A stretch of 12,126 nt of DNA from QHBQ01 sp038230695 (lineage in GTDB: Bacteria > Chloroflexota > Chloroflexia > QHBQ01), in NCBI GenBank assembly GCA_038230695.1, contig JBBRMT010000143.1, forward strand, positions 1 through 12,126. The letters run 5' to 3'. How positions within the stretch are numbered: position 1 is the stretch's first letter; every line of letters begins with the position of its first letter. The position numbers and the translations under genes were made by a program. The notes under the pieces were generated by a model that had not been told where the DNA came from, ran no database searches, and worked only from the letters and a program-made list of their open reading frames with translations. This document shows positions 5,836-11,718 of the stretch, piece by piece.

Positions 5836-7944
5836 ATGGCTACCATTTTGACTGTCAACAAACTTAGCAAGTCCTACGTCGTCACCCAGATATTCAAGAA
5901 CGTATCGTTTCAGATTGGCGACGGCGAGAAGGTCGCGCTGGTGGGGGTGAACGGCGCGGGCAAGAGTACGCTGCTGAAGATTATCGCCGGGCTGGAGGAA
6001 GCCGATAGCGGCGAGATCATCAAGGCGCGGGGGCTGAAGATCACCTATCTGCCCCAGGAAGTAACCTACATTGGCGACTCGGGGCAAACCCTGATTGGCG
6101 AGATGCACAGTGCGTTTGCCGAGGTACAAGAGATGCAGGCACGGATGCGCCAGCTAGAGGCAGCGATAAGCGCGGGTGGCGCGGGCAGCGCCTATGCCGC
6201 CCTGCTTGATGCCTACAGCGACCTCTCCGAACGCTTTGAGCATATGGGCGGCTACGATTACGAAACCCGCATCGAACAGATATTGATGGGCCTGGGCTTT
6301 GGCCGCAACCAGTTCCAGCACCCGCTCGGCAAGCTCAGTGGCGGGCAGAAGACACGGGCCGCGCTGGCGAAGGCGCTGCTCTCCAACCCCGACTTGCTGC
6401 TGCTCGACGAACCGACCAACCACCTCGACCTCGCCGCGCTTGAATGGCTCGAAGATTTCATTGGTAAGTGGCAAGGCAGCATTATCCTCATCTCCCACGA
6501 CCGCTACTTCCTCGATAAAACCACCAACCGCACCCTCGATATGGCTTTCGGCACGCTGGAGGATTACCCCGGCGGCTACTCGCGCTACCTCGACCTCAAG
6601 GCCGAGCGACTGGAGCGGCGCGAGAATGAGTACGCCGCGCAGCAGGAGTATATCTCCAAGACCGAGGACTTCATCCGCCGCTACAAGGCGGGCCAACGCT
6701 ATCGCCAGGCGCGGGGGCGGCAGAAGCAACTCGACCGTCTGGATCGCATCGTCCGCCCCGATGAACATGACAAGCTCAAGCTGCAATTCAACGCCGACCT
6801 GCGTAGCGGCACGGCGGTGCTGGTCAGCGAGGCGCTGGCAGTGGGTTATCGCAACCGACGGCAGGGCGAACCGCTGGGCGAACGCATCCTCTTTCGCCTA
6901 CCAGATGTGGAGTTGCGACGTGGCGAACGAGTCGCGCTGGTGGGGCCGAACGGCAGCGGCAAATCCACCCTGCTGAAGACGATTGTGGACGAACTGCCCC
7001 CTCTACACGGCACGCTGCAACTCGGCACCAACGTGATTGTCGGCTACTACGCCCAGGCGCATGAAGGTTTGAACCTGGAACACGACATCATCAGTGAGGT
7101 GATGAGCGCCCAGCCGATGAGCGAGGAGACTGCCCGCAACCTGCTGGCCCGCTTCATGTTCACTGGCGATGAGGTTTACCGCCGCGTTGGTGACCTCAGC
7201 GGTGGTGAACGCAGCCGTGTTGCCCTGGCAAAGCTGACCCTGGCCCGCGCCAATTTCCTCATCCTCGACGAGCCGACCAACCACCTCGACATCAACGCCC
7301 GCGAGGCGCTCGAAGAGGTGCTGCGCGAATACCCCGGCACCCTCCTATTCGTCTCCCACGACCGCTACTTTATTGACGCAATCGCCAGCCACACGTGGGT
7401 GGTAAACAAGGGGCGGCTCGATACCTTTAGCGGCAATTACAGCGACTATCAGGCCGAGGTTGCCCGCCGCGAACGCGAGGGCATCAACGTGCTGCAACCG
7501 ACTTCGCCGCAGCCTGCTGCCAATGCCAACGGCAAACGCAAGAGCCAAACCAGCCCTACCGCCAACGGCAATGGCGCAACCCCGCGCCCCGCCGCCAATG
7601 GCGCAGCCCGCAACGGCAAGGCTGCACCCGCTGCATCAACACTGAAGAATGGCAAAGCCCAGCCAATTGCGCCGCCCAGGAATGGGCGCAGCAACGGTCA
7701 GACTAGCGCCACCGTCTACGGCGGGGTGCGGCAGCATAACCGCGAGGTGGAGCAACTGGAGCAACTGATAGAAGGTCTCGAAACGAAACTGCGGCAGCTT
7801 ACCGCCGACCTGGGTTCGGCCACCGAGCAGCGCGACCTATCCGCCATCAGTCGGCTGGGCCGCGAGTACGAGGCCGCCGAGGTGGAGCTTGAGCGAAAAT
7901 ACAAGGATTGGGAGCGGCTATCCAGCATGGTGGCCGCTTTATAG
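5836..7944 (+). CDS. ABC-F family ATPase (ribosome-associated, Uup/YdiF-like) with long C-terminal extension
   Basis: The 702-residue product has two ABC ATPase domains and no membrane segment, as in the ABC-F family, whose members bind the ribosome E site and aid translation or protect against antibiotics. Domain 1: Walker A GVNGAGKST (37-45), signature LSGGQ (167-171), Walker B LLLLDEP (187-193). Between the domains lies the charged, helical linker (about 245-315) that reaches towards the P-site tRNA. Domain 2: GPNGSGKST (370-378), LSGGE (454-458), LILDEP (475-480) and the H-loop SHDRYF. All catalytic motifs are intact. A 75-residue Asn/Gly/Ala/Pro/Lys linker (about 553-628) and a C-terminal coiled coil (about 635-700) follow, as in the Uup type but with a longer linker. 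The ATG at 5836 gives the usual family start (TILTVNKLSKSY); GAGAAGG lies 11 bases upstream. GTG at 5827 is possible. Housekeeping versus resistance role cannot be decided. Confidence 0.93.
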   Translation: MATILTVNKLSKSYVVTQIFKNVSFQIGDGEKVALVGVNGAGKSTLLKIIAGLEEADSGEIIKARGLKITYLPQEVTYIGDSGQTLIGEMHSAFAEVQEMQARMRQLEAAISAGGAGSAYAALLDAYSDLSERFEHMGGYDYETRIEQILMGLGFGRNQFQHPLGKLSGGQKTRAALAKALLSNPDLLLLDEPTNHLDLAALEWLEDFIGKWQGSIILISHDRYFLDKTTNRTLDMAFGTLEDYPGGYSRYLDLKAERLERRENEYAAQQEYISKTEDFIRRYKAGQRYRQARGRQKQLDRLDRIVRPDEHDKLKLQFNADLRSGTAVLVSEALAVGYRNRRQGEPLGERILFRLPDVELRRGERVALVGPNGSGKSTLLKTIVDELPPLHGTLQLGTNVIVGYYAQAHEGLNLEHDIISEVMSAQPMSEETARNLLARFMFTGDEVYRRVGDLSGGERSRVALAKLTLARANFLILDEPTNHLDINAREALEEVLREYPGTLLFVSHDRYFIDAIASHTWVVNKGRLDTFSGNYSDYQAEVARREREGINVLQPTSPQPAANANGKRKSQTSPTANGNGATPRPAANGAARNGKAAPAASTLKNGKAQPIAPPRNGRSNGQTSATVYGGVRQHNREVEQLEQLIEGLETKLRQLTADLGSATEQRDLSAISRLGREYEAAEVELERKYKDWERLSSMVAAL

Positions 7945-7985
7945 ATTAAGGATTAAAGATTAAAGATTAAAGATTGTAGATTGGG
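7944..7985 (+). repeat. Heptanucleotide tandem repeat (GATTAAA-type)
   Basis: Six 7-base units, all beginning GATT, run from the last base of the ABC-F stop codon: GATTAAG, three GATTAAA, GATTGTA, GATTGGG. Short heptamer arrays of this kind are known from cyanobacteria and are also scattered in Chloroflexota. It could be slippage-prone spacer DNA; no function is visible. Confidence 0.8.
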
Positions 7986-8017
7986 CGTGCCAGCGGGTGC
8001 GCCTCTGTCGTGTCTAC

Positions 8018-8172
8018 TCCTCCCCCACCGGGGAGGTTGGGTGGGGGTGCGTGCAGCGCAACTCGTACCCACCCCAACCCCTCCCGACGGGAGGGGAAAG
8101 TCGCGCCTGCCCCCATTTCGGGGGCCAGGGAGAGGGGCAGCAAAATCCCCTCGCCCCCAAGGGAGAGGGGGA
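8018..8172. repeat. G/C-rich dispersed inverted-repeat element
   Basis: Two related arms (8018-8048 and 8067-8097) are imperfect inverted copies about 18 bases apart. Each contains its own hairpin: a 7-bp stem CCTCCCC/GGGGAGG (8019-8036) and an 8-bp stem CCCCTCCC/GGGAGGGG with loop GAC (8078-8096). Two more hairpins follow, CCCCC/GGGGG at 8110-8124 and an imperfect ATCCCCTC/GAGGGGGAT at 8145-8172. It looks like a REP/palindromic dispersed repeat. It may end ABC-F transcription, but no T-run follows any stem. Confidence 0.65.
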
Positions 8173-8217
8173 TCTCGAAGCGCAACTAAACTCATCGCAA
8201 GCGCGAACCTTGCCTAG

Positions 8218-8492
8218 TTACTGGGGGTTGGGGGCGCAGCCCCGATCGGTCAAGCGTAACAATGCTTATCGCCAACCCTCAAGCGGTGAAGGTCTGGTAG
8301 CGGTGGGGATAAGCCGCCACGCGCCGAATTACCGAGGGCTGGGAGCGAAGCTCCGATCGGTCAAGCGCGACAATGCTATCGCCAACCCTCAAGCGGTGAA
8401 GGGCTGGTAGTGGTGGGGACAAGCCTCCGCTCGCGGAGTTACTGAGGGTTGGGAGCGAAGCTCCGAGCTATCGGGCGCAACAATGCTTATCG
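8218..8492. repeat. Tandem repeat of about 110 bp (2.5 copies) with a covarying hairpin
   Basis: Unit 1 is 8218-8328, unit 2 is 8329-8438 and a truncated unit 3 is 8439-8492. Shared blocks include TTAC(T/C)G, GATCGGTCAAGCG, ACAATGCT, CGCCAACCCTCAAGCGGTGA and GGTGGGGA-AAGCC. Each unit has a small hairpin near its start: GGGGC-GCA-GCCCC in unit 1 (8231-8243) and GGAGC-GAA-GCTCC in units 2 and 3 (8342-8354, 8452-8464). The stem pair change is compensatory. Apparent reading frames through this stretch are not coding. Confidence 0.8.
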
Positions 8493-8636
8493 AGGGTGTC
8501 AATGCGCCAATGCCGGGCAGGAGATATGAGATATATGGTTGGCGATAGAGCTGGATGGTCACGGCGTGAAGAGTCGGCACCGAGATACACCCGACAACAC
8601 TGCGGCGTTCACACTTTCGATATGCGTTGATTCGCT

Positions 8637-8675
8637 TCAGCGATTGGGGCTACGCCCCCAACCCCAGTAACTCGT
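8637..8675 (-). repeat. Inverted partial copy of the 110-bp repeat
   Basis: Read on the minus strand this is the first 39 bases of the 110-bp repeat, including the hairpin GGGGC-GTA-GCCCC (8646-8658) and the start GTTACTGGGG. It shows that the repeat is dispersed and can lie in either orientation. Confidence 0.7.
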
Positions 8676-8687
8676 CAATACGTCTGC

Positions 8688-8785
8688 TAATACCAAATAG
8701 CCGGTCAGATGGTGTAAATTGCACCAGGGCGGGCAGCCGCCCGCCCCTACGGATAACCCATCATCTGCTTGATGTATTGGTATAA
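8688..8785. mobile_element. MITE-like inverted-repeat element (98 bp)
   Basis: Two nested pairs of inverted arms are symmetrically placed: TAATACCA (8688-8695) with TGGTATAA (8778-8785), and CAGATGGTG (8706-8714) with CATCATCTG (8759-8767), each pair separated by 10 bases. The centre holds a perfect 8-bp hairpin GGGCGGGC/GCCCGCCC with loop AGCC (8727-8746). There is no coding capacity. The form is that of a non-autonomous miniature element or dispersed palindrome; clear target-site duplications are not visible. Confidence 0.6.
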
Positions 8786-8786
8786 A

Positions 8787-8815
8787 TTGCAACATTCGGG
8801 AGCAACAGTTATACC
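8787..8815 (+). promoter_or_regulatory. Candidate promoter of the small P-loop kinase-like gene
   Basis: TTGCAA (8787-8792), a 17-base spacer and TATACC (8810-8815). It begins immediately outside the MITE-like element. The predicted leader would be only about a dozen bases and just holds the ribosome site AGGAGG, so the assignment is tentative. Confidence 0.4.
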
Positions 8816-8834
8816 AGCAAAGAGGAGGGTAATG

Positions 8835-9389
8835 ATGCAACGCATCGTGGTAGTTGGCTCGACTGGCTCAGGCAAGACCACGCTGGCGCGGCAGTTGGCG
8901 CAGTGGCTCGACCTGCCGCACGTAGAGTTGGACGCGCTGCACTGGGAAGCGAACTGGATCGAGGCTCCCGACGAGGTGTTTCGCCAGCGTGCCGCCCACG
9001 CCATCAGCGGCGAACGCTGGGTGGTGGATGGCAACTATAGCGCGGTGCGCGACATCATTTGGCCGCGAACCGATACCATCGTCTGGCTGGATTACTCGCT
9101 GGGGCTAATCCTGCGACAACTGGCGCGGCGTACCATGCGGCGGGTGTTCACCCGCGAGGAGCTATGGAATGGCAACCGCGAGTCGCTGCCTAACGCCCTC
9201 AGCCCCAACGATAAGAGCCTGTTCGTATGGGCGGTCAAGAAATACAGGCAGCGCAAGCGTGAGTACCCCATCCTGTTCCGCCAACCGCAGTACGCGCACC
9301 TACAAGTGGTGCATCTGTATAAGCCGAGGGAGATGGAACGATGGTTGGCGCAGATAAGGACTGCTAACACAACCGAAGCAATGAATTAG
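8835..9389 (+). CDS. Small P-loop NTPase / adenylate-kinase-like protein (FlaR-type 'topology modulation' family)
   Basis: The 184-residue product starts MQRIVVVGSTGSGKTTLARQL, a nucleotide-binding strand followed by Walker A GSTGSGKT (8-15). It continues with LPHVELDALHWEANW and WVVDGNYS, then DTIVWLDYS. This order is typical of the kinase-like proteins annotated as AAA family ATPase, adenylate kinase-like or 'DNA topology modulation protein FlaR'. The substrate is unknown, and the old FlaR name is not proof of a role in DNA supercoiling. Arg-rich segments (RQLARRTMRR, YRQRKRE) would form the lid. AGGAGG lies six bases before the ATG at 8835; another ATG at 8832 is only three bases away and less likely. 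It stands alone between repeat-rich DNA and a bidirectional terminator. Its translation begins 50 bp after the MITE-like element. Confidence 0.85.
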   Translation: MQRIVVVGSTGSGKTTLARQLAQWLDLPHVELDALHWEANWIEAPDEVFRQRAAHAISGERWVVDGNYSAVRDIIWPRTDTIVWLDYSLGLILRQLARRTMRRVFTREELWNGNRESLPNALSPNDKSLFVWAVKKYRQRKREYPILFRQPQYAHLQVVHLYKPREMERWLAQIRTANTTEAMN

Positions 9390-9395
9390 GCACAA

Positions 9396-9427
9396 ACAAA
9401 GCCCCTTGCTTGGGCAAGGGGCTTTGT
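9396..9427. terminator. Strong bidirectional terminator
   Basis: A perfect 14-bp stem, ACAAAGCCCCTTGC (9396-9409) with GCAAGGGGCTTTGT (9414-9427), has a 4-base loop and T-rich sequence on both exits. It lies between the convergent genes ending at 9389 (plus) and 9442 (minus) and should end both transcripts. The sequence and the adjoining end of the gene are shared with the terminator at 2613-2642, so it was part of the duplicated cassette. Confidence 0.88.
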
Positions 9428-9441
9428 CTTGGGGGTTGGCT

Positions 9442-10866
9442 TTACTTGATCTTGGGTTGCTCGAACATGGCGATGAAGATGAGGTGGGCGGGTGTATCCA
9501 CCACTGCCTGCGCTGCGCCTGCCACTCCTGCTTTGTTGAGGTCGTCGCGGACGGCGGTAGCGGTCAGGTCAACGTAGTAAACCGAGGGGTCGGCAGCAAT
9601 CGCGGTTAGCTCCTTAGCATCTACCCAGGCGTGGGTGGCATAAACACCCTTGAGGCTAAGTTGCGGTACGTACTGGCGAATGCCGTTGTAGATGTTATCC
9701 ACGTCCGCCTGTGGCAGTGGGGCGGCGCTATCCTGATGGCCGACGATGTGGATGGTGTAGTAAGGCGCATACTGCGGGTTGGGATCTTCATCAATCGCCC
9801 GCAGGTAGGATACGCCAGTTTTTAGCCCGTGTGCCTGAGTGAAGGCGCGGAACTGGTCTACCGACACGTAATCCTTGAAGACTATTGAAACCTCTACCTG
9901 CCCTGTACGCCCCGCTATCTGGGTCAGCAGTTGCTTGTTTGTGTCAATGTAGGCCCGAACGCCCGTGATTGAAGGGTTATTGAGGAGTACCTGCACATAG
10001 ACGTAAGAGGCAGGAATGGGCTGATCTTCCGAGGTTCGTACACGGGGGTCTACGTCCTTCGTTGCGTAGTAATGCCATGTACTAAAGTTAGCAGCATGGA
10101 CACGAGTACCACCTGCTATGCCGCTAACGGTATCCCCATAGTACTGGAGAGCGGCCTGTCCTACATTGGGGCTTGGGCAAATAAGAGGTTGTGGGGTTGG
10201 GGTGCCAGAGCTTGTAACAGATGGCAGAGTGGGATCATTGAGTGCCTTTTGTAGACCCCTCCCATCAGGTGAAAACATCGTCAAGGTGGGCTGTCCTGCC
10301 CAAAGATCAAAAACAAAGGCGATATATGAGACGTAGAGTACAGGGTTTGGGCCAGCCATACTCATACCAGGTTGATTGCTGACATCGAAATCACCTTTGA
10401 CAACAACTAGCATCAGCGGGGGTGTTTCAATCACATGGGAATTATAGCAGCCAATGCCTAGTCCCTCTACCTCAGCGGCATCAATGTGGCGTGCCAGTAT
10501 CACCTGGGGAGTGCCACTGCGAACCATATTCTGCTCAAGCACATCGTTGATAGCAACCTTGCCAACCTCATCCGGTGATGCGCCAACCAGCGAGTGAATT
10601 CTAGCCGCCCCAGCCACCTCTGTCGGGACAACGTCGGTCGGTTGAGGCTGTTCAGTCCCATCAGGAGTAGGCAATCCAGCTGTAGCGGTTTCGATCATAA
10701 CTGACGGAACGACACTGGCCACCGGGGTTTGATCGTTTCTCCCTACTACCGCATGGTTAGTCGTATCAGATGCTGTACAAGCATTCAAAATCAACACAAC
10801 TAGTACTAGGCCCACAAGTGAGCTAGCATACCCCCTATAGTGCAAAGTGGCAATAATGGCTTTCAT
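9442..10866 (-). CDS. Cassette B protein B2: predicted lipoprotein, paralogue of A2, unknown function
   Basis: The 474-residue product has an N-terminal basic/hydrophobic signal ending LILNAC (Cys 30), a plausible lipobox, followed by a Thr/Pro/Val-rich linker (about 31-90). The body is a paralogue of A2 (2660-4039): shared blocks include IETPPLMLVVVKGDF, FDLWAG, SPDGRGLQ, LNDPTLP, YGDTVSG, NFSTWHY, FKDYVSVDQFRAF and GVSYLRAIDE. The last 72 residues match A2 at 63 positions. The N-terminal parts are unrelated in sequence and in anchoring: B2 is lipid-anchored through a cysteine while A2 has no cysteine at all. B2 has an insert, with an extra Cys, near SSGTPTPQPLICPSP. The ATG at 10866 has AGGAGG six bases upstream; an in-frame TTG at 10896 lacks support. 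It lies 57 bases after the B1 remnant and probably depends on the promoter at 11548-11576. Function unknown. Confidence 0.86.
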   Translation of the reverse strand: MKAIIATLHYRGYASSLVGLVLVVLILNACTASDTTNHAVVGRNDQTPVASVVPSVMIETATAGLPTPDGTEQPQPTDVVPTEVAGAARIHSLVGASPDEVGKVAINDVLEQNMVRSGTPQVILARHIDAAEVEGLGIGCYNSHVIETPPLMLVVVKGDFDVSNQPGMSMAGPNPVLYVSYIAFVFDLWAGQPTLTMFSPDGRGLQKALNDPTLPSVTSSGTPTPQPLICPSPNVGQAALQYYGDTVSGIAGGTRVHAANFSTWHYYATKDVDPRVRTSEDQPIPASYVYVQVLLNNPSITGVRAYIDTNKQLLTQIAGRTGQVEVSIVFKDYVSVDQFRAFTQAHGLKTGVSYLRAIDEDPNPQYAPYYTIHIVGHQDSAAPLPQADVDNIYNGIRQYVPQLSLKGVYATHAWVDAKELTAIAADPSVYYVDLTATAVRDDLNKAGVAGAAQAVVDTPAHLIFIAMFEQPKIK

Positions 10867-10923
10867 AAAGTTCCTCCTTAGCTTTTGACAGAACAACGCT
10901 AACTTCGGTGCTAAAGTTAAAGA

Positions 10924-11461
10924 TCAAGGCAGATCAGTGGGCCATTGGATGTTCCAACTATGTGAGTTGTTATCGCAAGACTGCAGAACTTGATCCGGCG
11001 GGCTATCAATTGTTTGAGTGTTTATGCTGTATTGAGGATCATAACACCAAGGGGATCTATTTGTGGATCCAGAGTAGCTAAACGCAGCGTATGAGGTTAG
11101 CGTGCTACCTAGATGTACCAGTTGATTTGAGGTCTCGGCACCTGAGCCTGCATAATAAAGTTGCAAGCCGCCCGTGTCGGTTGGATCGGACTCCAGTACA
11201 CAGGTAAGAGGGTTGTATGGGTCAGAACAGTAATAAGCATACCATCTGGAGGTATTTACGTCGTATGTCGAGTAGTATCTATAATCCGTACCTGGCTGAA
11301 GCGTATTGGCGGGGTCGCTCCTTGTTCTTACAATATTGTCTGACCCAAGCCATGAAGAGTACGGATGAAAACCAACATACAAATAATTGTAGGCAGGGCC
11401 GGATTCGAGGAATCTGTTTGGAGTAACCTCAAAGGGGGGGGGTAGTTCGCCGGGTCTTCAT
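10924..11461 (-). pseudogene. Cassette B protein B1 remnant: SLH protein gene with internal deletion and frame break
   Basis: The ATG at 11461, the AGGAG ribosome site and the first codons (MKTRRTTPP) match the start of A1 (MKTQRTTSPP), but the ATG frame stops after ten codons. The remaining open frame (to 10924) encodes only the equivalent of the A1 C-terminal domain, with its cysteines (YYC-x8-C, WCY, then C before HSWNIQW) and GAETSNQ. About 300 residues, namely signal peptide, linker and all three SLH domains, are missing. The junction is a run of nine C (plus-strand G 11434-11442); loss of one C, or gain of two, would put the start in frame. There is no ribosome site for the only internal start seen (TTG at 11382). 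I read this as a decayed gene. A real short product from a slippery homopolymer, or a base-count error in the run, are alternatives. Even with the frame restored the protein would lack a signal peptide. Confidence 0.75.
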
Positions 11462-11494
11462 CCTAAGTCTCCTCTCTAGATAATGGGCAGATGG

Positions 11495-11542
11495 TTACAA
11501 GTTGCTGCTTACAGGTCGTGGTTTACAGACCGTAGATTACAG
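11495..11542 (-). promoter_or_regulatory. 14-bp-period direct repeats in the leader of cassette B
   Basis: CTGTAA occurs at exact 14-base spacing at 11537-11542, 11523-11528 and 11509-11514, with a fourth copy TTGTAA at 11495-11500. It is the counterpart of the three-copy array at 5522-5555 and is retained although the first gene behind it is broken. Confidence 0.6.
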
Positions 11543-11547
11543 TACCT

Positions 11548-11576
11548 ATTATGGCACCAAGCGCCTGCAAAAGCAA
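11548..11576 (-). promoter_or_regulatory. Weakened promoter of cassette B
   Basis: On the minus strand TTGCTT (11571-11576), a 17-base spacer and CATAAT (11548-11553). Position and spacing match the cassette A promoter, but the first -10 base is C rather than the strongly preferred T. This fits with lower expression of a partly decayed operon, although B2 is still intact. Confidence 0.55.
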
Positions 11577-11622
11577 GGGGTTTTTGCTCGGATTTTCGCC
11601 AATTGCCCTAGCAAAAAGTAGG

Positions 11623-11651
11623 TTGCACCTACCGCGCGGTGATGCTATAAT
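11623..11651 (+). promoter_or_regulatory. Promoter of coaE
   Basis: TTGCAC (11623-11628), a 17-base spacer and a perfect TATAAT (11646-11651). It is divergent from the cassette B promoter, and the predicted leader is about 60 bases. Confidence 0.7.
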
Positions 11652-11718
11652 TCACGCGGTTTCAAGTCGAGTGTCGCTTTCGCTGGGGCTTGACACTCTG
11701 GATGAAGATCGGGGAGTA

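Noticed and set aside
6154..6976. Long antisense and alternative-frame open frames within the ABC-F gene
   Set aside because: Typical of G/C-rich codon use; the ABC-F frame has all family motifs and accounts for the region.
7981..8410. Open frames on both strands through the repeat-rich region after the ABC-F gene
   Set aside because: They cross palindromes and the 110-bp tandem repeat; the sequence is G/C-repeat driven and frames do not carry over consistently between units.
8218..8492. CRISPR or insertion-sequence remnant
   Set aside because: Only 2.5 units of about 110 bp, no short repeat-spacer pattern and no transposase-like frame.
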